64,000 nucleotides of DNA from an uncultured Clostridia bacterium (GTDB lineage Bacteria > Bacillota > Clostridia > TANB77 > CAG-465). A program made the position numbers and the translations under genes. The notes under the pieces were generated by a model that was given only the letters and a program-made list of their open reading frames with translations, was not told the DNA's origin and did no database searches. This document shows, piece by piece, positions 16,718 to 24,261 of this stretch; positions within the stretch are counted from its first letter, which is position 1; each line of letters begins with the position of its first letter. The DNA is taken from NCBI GenBank assembly GCA_934169925.1, contig CAKPOO010000001.1, positions 150,452-214,451 of the forward strand, in the 5' to 3' direction.

Positions 16718-17083
16718 ATGTCAGATTATGATTTAGAAGTTAGACGAACTTTTTTTAAAGATGGCGATTATTTACTATATGATAAAGTATCGAGAACTTT
16801 TTTTACTGTAGATAATAAAATACAGCATTTTGATTATATTGAGAGTTTATATGATGATGTTTTTAATGTAAAAACTACTCAAGGAAATTGCAATATAATT
16901 AAGGATTTCCATTATTTATTTGACGATAGTATAATAGCTATTTTTCACAACGTAAAGGATAGAAAATATGTTTTACAAAATTCAGATTTTTTATATAATT
17001 ATGCAGATGAAAATGGCAATATAATGTTGGAACTTTGGTGTGAAGATCTAAAAAATGTGCTTTTAAAAATAAATGAAAGCTAA
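16718..17083 (+). CDS. Hypothetical 121-aa protein between rny and ymdB
   Basis: Not recognised. The ATG follows a GGAGG site, and the gene ends before its own terminator. The protein is acidic, rich in aromatic residues (Phe, Tyr, Trp) and Asp, with no membrane segment. Predicted strands such as RTFFTVDNKIQHF and SIIAIFHNVKDRKYVL suggest a small beta-rich fold. Being wedged between two functionally linked RNA-decay genes is curious but does not prove a role in RNA turnover. Confidence 0.7.
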   Translation: MSDYDLEVRRTFFKDGDYLLYDKVSRTFFTVDNKIQHFDYIESLYDDVFNVKTTQGNCNIIKDFHYLFDDSIIAIFHNVKDRKYVLQNSDFLYNYADENGNIMLELWCEDLKNVLLKINES

Positions 17084-17108
17084 CAACTAACTAAAAATAC
17101 ATAAAGGA

Positions 17109-17136
17109 GGTATTGCAAAACGCGGTACCTTTTTTA
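17109..17136 (+). terminator. Terminator after the 121-aa gene
   Basis: GGTATTGC pairs with GCGGTACC across an AAAAC loop (two G-U pairs), followed by T6. The AAAGGAGG just before it resembles a ribosome site but has no start codon after it. Confidence 0.8.
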
Positions 17137-17141
17137 TATAT

Positions 17142-17170
17142 TTGACTTTATACTTTTTTTGAGATATAAT
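17142..17170 (+). promoter_or_regulatory. Promoter for ymdB with near-leaderless start
   Basis: TTGACT, 17-bp spacer, TATAAT. The expected +1 (about 17177) falls on GGTGAT, only about 9 nt before the ATG. Confidence 0.75.
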
Positions 17171-17185
17171 TTTTCTGGTGATTTT

Positions 17186-17971
17186 ATGAAAGTATTAATC
17201 GTTGGCGATGTAGTTGGAAAACCTGGAATGTTAAGATTAAAGAAAGATTTAAAAAGAATTATAGACGAAGAAAATATTGATTTTTGTATTGTTAATGGTG
17301 AAAATTCTGCAAATGGTAAAGGTATACGTTTAAATGAATACAATGATATTTTGTCATATGGTGCAGATGCTATAACTATGGGAAATCATATTTATTATAG
17401 AAAAGAAATGGCTCAGATGTATAAAAAATTAGATAGGTTAGTTATTCCTGCTAATGTTACAAATCTAGATGGTAATGGTAATATAATTGTTGAAAAAAAT
17501 AATATAAAATATGGAGTTATTAATTTAATAGGAACTTTTGGAATGGGAGAGATGTTTGAGAAAAATACTGTAGATCCATTTATGAAAGTATCTGATGAAA
17601 TAAACTCTTTAAAAGAAAAGGGTGCAGATTATATTTTTGTTGATTATCATGCAGAAGCAACAGCAGAAAAAATTGCAATGGGTCTTTATTTAAGTGATAA
17701 AGTAAGTTGTGTTTTTGGTACACATACTCATGTTCAAACCTCAGATGAAAAGATTGTAGATGGTAAAATGGCATATATTACAGATGTTGGTATGGTAGGT
17801 CCATCAGATAGTGTTATTGGTCTTAAAAGAGAAGTAGCAATGAAGAGATTTGTCGAAAAAAAATTTGCTAAATATGAATGCTCAACAAATGAAGCAATTT
17901 TTAACGCACTTGTTATTGAATTTGATGATAATACAAAATTACCAATTAACTTAAAAAGAATAAATATATAA
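17186..17971 (+). CDS. ymdB: YmdB-family metallophosphoesterase
   Basis: Dinuclear-metal phosphodiesterase with 2',3'-cyclic-nucleotide activity; in Bacillus subtilis it controls the biofilm/motility switch. The metal-site series is intact: VGDVVGKPG (Asp8), NGENSANG, MGNHIYY, DYHAEATAEK and GTHTHVQTSD. Length is 261 aa with the ATG at 17186, chosen because GGTGATTTT sits directly upstream; an in-frame start 27 nt earlier would overlap the -10. Position downstream of rny supports the name. cysE follows about 50 nt later. Confidence 0.93.
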   Translation: MKVLIVGDVVGKPGMLRLKKDLKRIIDEENIDFCIVNGENSANGKGIRLNEYNDILSYGADAITMGNHIYYRKEMAQMYKKLDRLVIPANVTNLDGNGNIIVEKNNIKYGVINLIGTFGMGEMFEKNTVDPFMKVSDEINSLKEKGADYIFVDYHAEATAEKIAMGLYLSDKVSCVFGTHTHVQTSDEKIVDGKMAYITDVGMVGPSDSVIGLKREVAMKRFVEKKFAKYECSTNEAIFNALVIEFDDNTKLPINLKRINI

Positions 17972-18021
17972 AAAAACACAAGCTTTTTAAAAATATCATA
18001 CTATATATCAAGGTGATATTT

Positions 18022-18546
18022 TTGAAAAGTTTTTTTATTGAAATGTATGACAATGCAAAAAATATATTAAAAAAAGATCCTGCAGCAAAAAATCTATTTC
18101 AAGTTATTTTCCTTTATCCAGGATTTAAAATACTAGTGTACCATAAAATTGCACATTATTTATATACAAAGAATTTTATAACATTAGCAAGAATAGTGTC
18201 TCAATTTGCAAGATTTATAACTGGAATAGAAATACATCCAGGTGCAAAAGTCGGCAAAAGATTATTTATAGATCATGGAATGGGAATTGTAATAGGTGAA
18301 ACTGCAATAATAGGTGATGATTGTACAATATATCATCAAGTAACACTTGGTGGAACAGGAAAAGAATCTAAAAAAAGGCATCCAACAATAAAAAACAATG
18401 TAATTATTGGATGTGGAAGTAAAGTACTTGGAAATATTGTGATTGGAAATAATGTTAAAATAGGTGCAAATTCGGTTGTAATAAAGGATATACCTGATAA
18501 CTCTACAGTAGTTGGTATTCATGAATATACTGTTATACAAAAATAA
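18022..18546 (+). CDS. cysE: Serine O-acetyltransferase
   Basis: Transfers acetyl from acetyl-CoA to serine, the first step of cysteine synthesis. The C-terminal left-handed beta-helix shows GIEIHPGAKVG, the catalytic DHGMGIVIGE, YHQVTLGGTG, the CoA-site lysine-rich KRHP loop and IGANSVV. At 174 aa it is shorter than E. coli CysE (273 aa) at the N terminus, as in other Firmicute and Clostridia forms. Start choice: the TTG at 18022 lies 4 nt after AGGTGAT; a GTG at 18013 is inside that site. The same GGTGAT-N4-TTG layout recurs at 54671. Confidence 0.92.
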   Translation: MKSFFIEMYDNAKNILKKDPAAKNLFQVIFLYPGFKILVYHKIAHYLYTKNFITLARIVSQFARFITGIEIHPGAKVGKRLFIDHGMGIVIGETAIIGDDCTIYHQVTLGGTGKESKKRHPTIKNNVIIGCGSKVLGNIVIGNNVKIGANSVVIKDIPDNSTVVGIHEYTVIQK

Positions 18547-18577
18547 TAAAAGAACATAGAATATATGTTCTTTTATT
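18545..18577. terminator. Bidirectional terminator between cysE and rlmH
   Basis: A 14-bp perfect inverted repeat (AATAAAAGAACATA and complement) with a 5-nt loop. The A-rich and T-rich flanks serve both convergent genes; the right arm overlaps the rlmH stop codon. Confidence 0.9.
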
Positions 18578-19061
18578 TATGATATGTTTCATTGTTATTT
18601 ATTTTAAATGATCTAAATATTTGTTCTAATAAAAATATTCTAAAAAGTTGATGAGGAAATGTCATACTTGAAAAAGATACACATTCATTAGCAATTTTTC
18701 TAAGTTTATCTGTAAGTCCTAAAGAACCACCAATTACAAAAATAATAGTTGAAGATTCATAAGTTGCAATATTTTCTATTTTCTTTGCAAATTCAACAGA
18801 TGTATAGTTTTTTCCTTTCAAATCAAGAGCAATAACATATGGATTAGAATATTTTTTTATTTTTTCAATAATTTTATCACATTCTTTATTTTTTATATTT
18901 TCTTCTTCAGTAGTAGAAAGTGTAGCAGGTGCTTTTTGGTCATCTAGTTCTATTATTTGAGTATTAGAATATTTTGATAGCCTCTTTAAATATTCATCTT
19001 GTAACTCTTTCAAAGATTTTTCTTTTAATTTACCAACACATATAATTTTTATATTTATCAT
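18573..19061 (-). CDS. rlmH: 23S rRNA pseudouridine-1915 N3-methyltransferase RlmH
   Basis: SPOUT methyltransferase that modifies pseudouridine 1915 in helix 69 of the 50S subunit. Length (162 aa) is right. The SAM-knot motif FVIGGSLGL and the C-terminal YHK are present, and ALDLKGK matches the family core. It is the last gene of the operon; its ATG overlaps the walJ stop by 4 nt, a translational-coupling arrangement. The rlmH-walJ association is known from Bacillus. Confidence 0.96.
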   Translation of the reverse strand: MINIKIICVGKLKEKSLKELQDEYLKRLSKYSNTQIIELDDQKAPATLSTTEEENIKNKECDKIIEKIKKYSNPYVIALDLKGKNYTSVEFAKKIENIATYESSTIIFVIGGSLGLTDKLRKIANECVSFSSMTFPHQLFRIFLLEQIFRSFKINNNETYHK

Positions 19062-19873
19062 AAAACATATACCTCGTTTGACATATCTTTAGTCGCAAAA
19101 TTAATATTAACACTAAGTGGGTCAATACCACTTGAAGATAAAGTAGAATAGATAGTATCTCTTGCAATATCTATAGTATTATTGTTATAGCTTAAATGAG
19201 CAAGTAAAAAATTATTTGATGAAGATTCCTGACTTTTTGTAATATCTAAAATTGTATTTGCAGTATCATCATTTGATAGATGTCCTTGAATTCCTTTAAT
19301 TCTTCTTTTAATCTCGAAAGGATATTTACCAAATTCAAGCATTGTTTTATCATAGTTGGATTCTAAAATAGAAAAATTACTAGCAGATAACATATCAAAA
19401 ATTTCATCTGATATATATCCAAGGTCAGTCGCAAAGCATACTTTTTTATTTTCAATTTCAAAATCATAACCACAAGGCATTACAGCATCATGAGAGGTTT
19501 CAAAACTTTTAAATTTAAAGTTATCACATAAATTTATAACTTGTCCATATTCTAAAGAAAAGAAATTATTATCATCAAATTCTATATTTTTTGATAATAA
19601 TAATTCTTTTATATATTCTATTGTTTTTATAGTAGAGTATATCTTAACGTTAGGGTTATTTTTATAAAAAACAGGTAGACCTTTTATATGATCAGAATGT
19701 TCATGCGTAATTAATACAGCATCTATATTAGATGGCTCTTTATTAATACTTTTTAAGCCACTACATAAAGATTTATATGTAACACCAATATCTATTAAAA
19801 TATTTTCATTATCTGTGCTAATACAAAAACAATTTCCAGAACTAGAACTAAATAGGGGATAAATAGATACCAT
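19058..19873 (-). CDS. walJ: WalJ/YycJ-type metallo-beta-lactamase-fold hydrolase
   Basis: Metallo-beta-lactamase fold protein of the WalJ/YycJ group, linked to coordination of replication and cell division in Firmicutes; described as a 5'-exonuclease in related proteins. The metal motif HEHSDH sits near residue 57, after an N-terminal LFSSSSGNC segment typical of the family. Further ligands appear as ETSHD and ATDLG, and AHLS near the C terminus. Length is 271 aa. It sits between murA (1-nt overlap, TAATG) and rlmH (4-nt overlap), so the three genes are tightly coupled. No walRK genes are seen nearby. Confidence 0.92.
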   Translation of the reverse strand: MVSIYPLFSSSSGNCFCISTDNENILIDIGVTYKSLCSGLKSINKEPSNIDAVLITHEHSDHIKGLPVFYKNNPNVKIYSTIKTIEYIKELLLSKNIEFDDNNFFSLEYGQVINLCDNFKFKSFETSHDAVMPCGYDFEIENKKVCFATDLGYISDEIFDMLSASNFSILESNYDKTMLEFGKYPFEIKRRIKGIQGHLSNDDTANTILDITKSQESSSNNFLLAHLSYNNNTIDIARDTIYSTLSSSGIDPLSVNINFATKDMSNEVYVL

Positions 19874-21147
19874 TATTTTTTATCTCCATCTGTAACATAT
19901 TCAATATTTGCACCTAGGCCATTAAATTTTTCAACGATATCTTCATAACCTCTTAATATATGACGAATGTCATATATTTCAGTATCACCTTCTGCAATAA
20001 CGCCTGCAATTATCATAGCTGCACCTGCACGTAAATCATGACATTTTACAGGAGCTGCATAAAGCTTATCAACACCATTTATAACTGCTGTACTACCATG
20101 AGCAGAAATATTTGCACCCATTTTTGAAAGTTCGTCAGTATATTGAAATCTTGATTCCCATACACTTTCAATTATAACACCTGTACCATCAGCTATTGCA
20201 AGTACAAGAGATGTTTGAGGTTGCATATCAGTAGGAAAACCAGGATATGGCATAGTTTTAATACTAAATGATTTTGGACGTTCATTCATTATAACTCTAA
20301 CAGAACTTTCATTTTCTTCAACTATAGCACCAGCTTCTCTAAGTTTTGCAGATATTGGTTCTAAATGTTTTGGTATACAATTATCAATTAAAACATTACC
20401 AAGACTTGCAGCAGCAGCCATCATAAATGTACCAGCTTCAATTTGATCTGGAATAACAGAATAGCTAGTTTTTTGCATTAAATGGTCAACACCAATAACT
20501 CTTATTGTATCAGTACCAGCACCCTTTATTTTAGCACCAGCAGAATTTAAAAAGTTTGCAACATCAACTACATGAGGCTCTTTTGCAACATTTTCTATTG
20601 TAGTTTCACCTTCAGCAAGAGTTGCAGCTAAAATCGCATTAATAGTTGCACCAACACTAACAACATCTAAAAAGATACGATTACCTTTTAATCTAGAATC
20701 TCTAGTAGTGTATACGTTACCACCTTTTACTAATACTTTTGCACCAAGTTTTTCAAATGCTTTTATATGTTGATCAATAGGTCTTGCACCTAAATTACAA
20801 CCACCAGGTAAACTAATTTGTACATTATCAAATTTACCAATTAAAGCTCCTATTAAATAATAAGATGCTCTAAATTTACTTGTAAGTTCATAAGATGCAA
20901 TAGCTGTTTTTACATTTGAGTTATCAATTATTATTTCATTTTTGCTAATATGTTCGATTTTAGAACCAAGAGATTCTAAAATAGTATAATAAGCCCTAAT
21001 ATCACTAATATCGGGAATGTTTTCAATATGACACTTACCATCAATAAGTAAAGTGGCAGGAAGTATTGCAAGAGCTGCGTTTTTAGCTCCACTTATATTT
21101 ACAGTACCTTCTAATCTAGTAGGACCGTGTACGACAAATTTCTCCAT
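19873..21147 (-). CDS. murA: UDP-N-acetylglucosamine 1-carboxyvinyltransferase MurA
   Basis: Adds enolpyruvate to UDP-GlcNAc, the first committed step of peptidoglycan synthesis and the target of fosfomycin. NISGAKNAAL holds the Lys-Asn substrate motif near residue 20, and PGGCNLGARP contains the catalytic cysteine (Cys115 equivalent), so it belongs to the fosfomycin-sensitive residue class. Length is 424 aa using the ATG at 21147, which follows GGAGG. An in-frame reading upstream adds an artificial hydrophobic segment with no ribosome site. It is the second gene of the operon small ORF-murA-walJ-rlmH. Confidence 0.96.
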   Translation of the reverse strand: MEKFVVHGPTRLEGTVNISGAKNAALAILPATLLIDGKCHIENIPDISDIRAYYTILESLGSKIEHISKNEIIIDNSNVKTAIASYELTSKFRASYYLIGALIGKFDNVQISLPGGCNLGARPIDQHIKAFEKLGAKVLVKGGNVYTTRDSRLKGNRIFLDVVSVGATINAILAATLAEGETTIENVAKEPHVVDVANFLNSAGAKIKGAGTDTIRVIGVDHLMQKTSYSVIPDQIEAGTFMMAAAASLGNVLIDNCIPKHLEPISAKLREAGAIVEENESSVRVIMNERPKSFSIKTMPYPGFPTDMQPQTSLVLAIADGTGVIIESVWESRFQYTDELSKMGANISAHGSTAVINGVDKLYAAPVKCHDLRAGAAMIIAGVIAEGDTEIYDIRHILRGYEDIVEKFNGLGANIEYVTDGDKK

Positions 21148-21225
21148 ATATTTTCCTCCATTTATATATAAAATCATAGAAAGTATAGCACAAAAAAGCA
21201 AAAAAAACAACATTTTTTAAATAAA

Positions 21226-21459
21226 CTATTCTAGTAAATTATTGTTATTATTTTGATCTATAGAATTATCATCATTAATTATATTATATGTACAATTTTT
21301 CAATATATTTGTTCCAGCACTTAAAGTATTTTCAACACATGCTAAGTTTGAAAAAATAAATATGCCTTTTCCTGTTATATAATGATTTTTATACATGGGT
21401 AAACAAATGTTATTACAACATAAAAATGCATTTATTAAAGGATTTAATTTAGGATTCAT
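21226..21459 (-). CDS. Small cysteine-rich protein upstream of murA
   Basis: 77 aa, family not recognised. The ATG at 21459 follows AGGAGGTGA at ideal spacing; the in-frame GTG at 21471 lies inside that site. The protein has five cysteines (LCCNNIC near residue 13, LAC near 42, NCTY near 58) in a moderately hydrophobic first half and an Asn/Asp-rich tail (NDDNSIDQNNNNN). There is no clear cleavable signal. About 78 bp separate it from murA and no terminator is evident, so cotranscription is likely. It might be a small metal-binding or envelope protein, or a peptide precursor; none of these is supported beyond composition. Confidence 0.6.
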   Translation of the reverse strand: MNPKLNPLINAFLCCNNICLPMYKNHYITGKGIFIFSNLACVENTLSAGTNILKNCTYNIINDDNSIDQNNNNNLLE

Positions 21460-21519
21460 AAAAAAATTCACCTCCTATATATATTTTATGAAGAAAATTG
21501 TCACAATTTACTAGAAAAA

Positions 21520-21548
21520 TTGAAAATTTAGTTTATCTGTGGTATAAT
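21520..21548 (+). promoter_or_regulatory. Promoter for the 208-aa membrane protein gene
   Basis: TTGAAA, 17-bp spacer ending TGTGG (extended -10), TATAAT. Confidence 0.75.
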
Positions 21549-21581
21549 ATGTTTACTTTACACACTGAGGGAGGAAATAAG

Positions 21582-22208
21582 ATGATTATTTTATTTTTTT
21601 GCATATTAGTTATTTTATTAATATGTCTTGTTATTAAAATTGTATTAATGTCTAAAATATTCTTAGATATGTACGCTATATACTTAATTACTAGTTCAGG
21701 CTATACTAATGATTATTTCTTGATTCAAAAGTATGGTTTTTTTGTGCCGATTGTAAATAAAGTAGAAAAAATACTAAGTGCTAGCTTAATAAACAGTTCT
21801 GATATATTTTTAAACTTTAAAATCAATACAAGTCTTGATTATTTATACACACTAGAAAAGGAAATCCGGAGGTTAAATATCACAAAAAAAGAAAAGAATA
21901 AGTTTTTAATGGCATCTTTAGTTATATATTCTTTAACTAAAAATGATAGGTTTATTAGTTGCTTGTATTTAAGTAATAATAACGATATAGAACTTACTAA
22001 CAAAAGACTTTGCATTGATGTAGCGCTTATATATTTAAATAAAATTTCCTACATTGATATAGAAGAATTTAATGATTTATCAAAAGTAGAGCTTGATATT
22101 ATTAATTTGTTTGGTGAAGTAAGTCTTTTTGTACCTGAAAAAGATTTAGTTAGGATCTTTTCAAAAAAATTAGAGGAGTATTTTGAAAATGAGAAAGTAG
22201 ATGAATAA
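21582..22208 (+). CDS. Hypothetical 208-aa protein with N-terminal membrane anchor
   Basis: Not recognised. The ATG at 21582 follows GGGAGGAA. Residues 1-28 are a strong hydrophobic helix (signal anchor) and the rest appears soluble: helical, with charged Lys/Glu segments such as LEKEIRRLNITKKEKNKF. The orientation cannot be told with certainty; the positive residues after the helix would favour a cytoplasmic domain. It has its own promoter, and a terminator overlaps its 3' end, so it is monocistronic. No enzymatic motif is visible. Confidence 0.75.
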   Translation: MIILFFCILVILLICLVIKIVLMSKIFLDMYAIYLITSSGYTNDYFLIQKYGFFVPIVNKVEKILSASLINSSDIFLNFKINTSLDYLYTLEKEIRRLNITKKEKNKFLMASLVIYSLTKNDRFISCLYLSNNNDIELTNKRLCIDVALIYLNKISYIDIEEFNDLSKVELDIINLFGEVSLFVPEKDLVRIFSKKLEEYFENEKVDE

Positions 22209-22232
22209 AAGTCTACTTTTTCATTTTTTTGA
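22192..22232 (+). terminator. Terminator overlapping the end of the 208-aa gene
   Basis: AAAGTAGA pairs with TCTACTTT around a 10-nt loop that contains the stop codon, followed by a T-rich tract. Confidence 0.7.
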
Positions 22233-22242
22233 CTAAAAACAC

Positions 22243-22271
22243 TTGTATTTTAAATTTTGATATGTTAAAAT
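22243..22271 (+). promoter_or_regulatory. Promoter for rpmE
   Basis: TTGTAT, 17-bp spacer, TAAAAT; about 45 nt upstream of the ATG. A TTGACT at 22229 is another possible -35 but is badly spaced. Confidence 0.5.
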
Positions 22272-22315
22272 ATATGAGTAACTAAATTAGATTAATATAT
22301 GGGAAGGTGAAATAA

Positions 22316-22528
22316 ATGAAAAAAGAAATACAACCAGATTACAAAAAAGCAACAATTAAATGTGTTTGCGGTAATGTTATAGAAACTGGATCAGTAAAAG
22401 AAGAAATGAAAGTTGATTCTTGTAGTAATTGTCATCCATTTTTCACAGGTCAAAAGCAAGCTATATCAAGTAAAGGTAGAGCAGCTCAATTTATTGAAAA
22501 ATTTGGAAACAGACCAGTTAAAAAATAA
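22316..22528 (+). CDS. rpmE: 50S ribosomal protein L31 (zinc-binding, C+ type)
   Basis: Small protein of the ribosomal central protuberance and B1b bridge. At 70 aa it keeps the zinc cysteines CVCG near residue 16 and CSNCHPFFTGQ near 36, so it is the zinc-bound (C+) paralogue type used under zinc-replete conditions. Start from an ATG after GGAAGGTGA. It is terminated from prmC by a hairpin, though rpmE-prmC adjacency is common in Firmicutes. Confidence 0.96.
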   Translation: MKKEIQPDYKKATIKCVCGNVIETGSVKEEMKVDSCSNCHPFFTGQKQAISSKGRAAQFIEKFGNRPVKK

Positions 22529-22537
22529 TGAGTTTTT

Positions 22538-22571
22538 GAGTGCTTAATTTTCTTTAAGCACTCTTTTTTTG
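22538..22571 (+). terminator. Terminator after rpmE
   Basis: GAGTGCTTA pairs with TAAGCACTC, then T7. Confidence 0.9.
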
Positions 22572-22580
22572 AGGTATTTT

Positions 22581-23429
22581 ATGAATTTAAAAGAATATTT
22601 AAATGATTACTTTAAAAATAACAATATAAAAGAAGATAATAATGACTATATATATAGAATTATTTGTTATTATTTTAATATAAAAAGATCAGAGGCTATA
22701 TTAAAATTAAATGATAGAATTAATGAAGAAGAATTTAATAAATTAAAAATTATTCTTGATAAAATATATATTGAAAATGTTCCTATAGAGTATATTATTA
22801 ATTTAAAAAGAATATATAATGAAGATTATTTTGTAAATGAAAATGTTTTAATTCCAAGAGAGGATACAGAAATTTTAATAAATACTAGTATAGAATATAT
22901 ACAAAAATATAAATTAGAAAAAATGCTTGATATGTGTACTGGGAGTGGGTGCGTTGGTATTTCTATTTGTAACAATTCCTGCATAAAAAATGCAGTTTTA
23001 TGTGATATATCTGCTAATGCTTTAGATGTTGCAAATATTAATATAAAAAAGAATAATTGCCAAAAAGCTATAACTTGTAAATCTAATTTATTTAATGATA
23101 TAGCAAAAAATGAAAAATTTGATATAATAGTATCAAATCCTCCATATATAAAAACAGATGTTATAAAAAATCTAGATAAAAGTGTTTTAAAAGAGCCAAT
23201 AATTGCATTAGATGGTGGTATAGATGGTCTCTTTTTTTATAATAAAATATTAAATGATTCACAAAAATATTTAAATGATAACGGATTTTTAATATTTGAA
23301 ATAGGATATGATCAAAAAGAAGAGTTGATTTGCTTAATTTCAAAATATAAAAGTTTTGAATATATTGAGTCTGTAAAAGATTTAGCAAATAATGATAGGG
23401 TGATAGTATGTCGTTTTCATCAGATGTAA
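22581..23429 (+). CDS. prmC: Release factor glutamine methyltransferase PrmC
   Basis: Methylates the GGQ glutamine of peptide-chain release factors RF1 and RF2. The class I methyltransferase core is visible: LIPREDTE, the SAM motif DMCTGSGCVGIS near residue 118, and the catalytic NPPYI near 185. Length is 282 aa with the ATG at 22581 after GAGGT. The usual neighbour prfA is absent; instead its 3' end overlaps whiA by 22 nt in another frame, so the two genes are translationally coupled. Confidence 0.95.
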   Translation: MNLKEYLNDYFKNNNIKEDNNDYIYRIICYYFNIKRSEAILKLNDRINEEEFNKLKIILDKIYIENVPIEYIINLKRIYNEDYFVNENVLIPREDTEILINTSIEYIQKYKLEKMLDMCTGSGCVGISICNNSCIKNAVLCDISANALDVANINIKKNNCQKAITCKSNLFNDIAKNEKFDIIVSNPPYIKTDVIKNLDKSVLKEPIIALDGGIDGLFFYNKILNDSQKYLNDNGFLIFEIGYDQKEELICLISKYKSFEYIESVKDLANNDRVIVCRFHQM

Positions 23430-24151
23430 AAGAAGAATTGTTGCAAAAGAGTTCTAACATTTCAAAAAAGAATAATGAATGCTGTGTAATTTCTGAAAAA
23501 TTTGGAGAACTTTTAACTCAAGTAAGCTTTAAAAATGAGTTAAAGGATGAATTTATGTATTTATTTGATATATCAAAATTAAAAGAATGTTGTATAAGAG
23601 CTATACTTAGAGGATGTTTTTTAAGTTCTGGATTTGTAAATGATCCAGGTATTGATTATCATGTTGAAATACTTTTTAAGAATAAATCGTGTGCTGAATA
23701 TATTCTAGATTTATTATCAGTGCTTGATTTTTCACCTAAGCTTATAAAAAGAAAAGCATCTTATGTTATATATTTTAAAGAGGGTGAACAAGTTTCATAT
23801 TTTTTACAACTTATAGGAGCTAATAAATCATATTTGTATTTTGAGCAAATAAGGGTAGAAAAAAATGTAAAAAACAACATTAATAGAGCTATTAATTGTG
23901 AAGTGGCAAATATTGCTAAAACTATAAAAAGTAGTAAAGCTCAAATAGATGCTATAAACAAATTAAAAAAAGCACTAAAGTTTGAAGATTTATCAGAAAA
24001 ATTAAAATATGCAGCCTCTTTAAGACTAAAATACCCAACAGAAAGCCTTGATTTTTTATCGAATATTTCAAAAGAAGAAGAAAAATATATATCAAAATCA
24101 GGTCTAAAACATAGGTTCGATAAAATAATACAAGAAGCAAACAAAATATAA
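23408..24151 (+). CDS. whiA: Sporulation/division regulator WhiA (short form)
   Basis: WhiA proteins combine a degenerate LAGLIDADG homing-endonuclease fold with a C-terminal helix-turn-helix; they regulate sporulation in Streptomyces and influence division in Firmicutes. The start SFSSDVKEELL and the segment KECCIRAILRGCFLSSGFVNDP are diagnostic, as is the C-terminal LRLKYPTESLDFL. At 247 aa it is about 60-70 residues shorter than typical WhiA. The missing part lies between about residues 40 and 55, where the first LAGLIDADG half normally sits. The HTH half (residues 160-247) looks complete, so DNA binding may persist. The usual rapZ-yvcK-whiA context is absent. Start ATG at 23408 follows AGGGTGAT. 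Confidence 0.9.
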   Translation: MSFSSDVKEELLQKSSNISKKNNECCVISEKFGELLTQVSFKNELKDEFMYLFDISKLKECCIRAILRGCFLSSGFVNDPGIDYHVEILFKNKSCAEYILDLLSVLDFSPKLIKRKASYVIYFKEGEQVSYFLQLIGANKSYLYFEQIRVEKNVKNNINRAINCEVANIAKTIKSSKAQIDAINKLKKALKFEDLSEKLKYAASLRLKYPTESLDFLSNISKEEEKYISKSGLKHRFDKIIQEANKI

Positions 24152-24163
24152 AAACAAAATATT

Positions 24164-24200
24164 AACCTTAGAGTATTAATAATGCTATAAGGTTTTTAAT
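24164..24200 (+). terminator. Terminator after whiA
   Basis: A 14-nt stem with one mismatch and a G-U pair (AACCTTAGAGTATT with AATGCTATAAGGTT), then T5. Confidence 0.75.
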
Positions 24201-24211
24201 TTGCTTTTTTC

Positions 24212-24240
24212 TTGAATAACTTAACTACATATGTTAAAAT
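24212..24240 (+). promoter_or_regulatory. Promoter for hemW-polA-transglycosylase
   Basis: TTGAAT, 17-bp spacer, TAAAAT, about 21 bp before the hemW ATG. Confidence 0.65.
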
Positions 24241-24261
24241 GTATAAGGATTTGGAGGAGTT

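Noticed and set aside
17105..17110. AAAGGAGG as a ribosome site for a missed gene after 17083
   Set aside because: It is part of the terminator hairpin and no start codon follows at usable distance.
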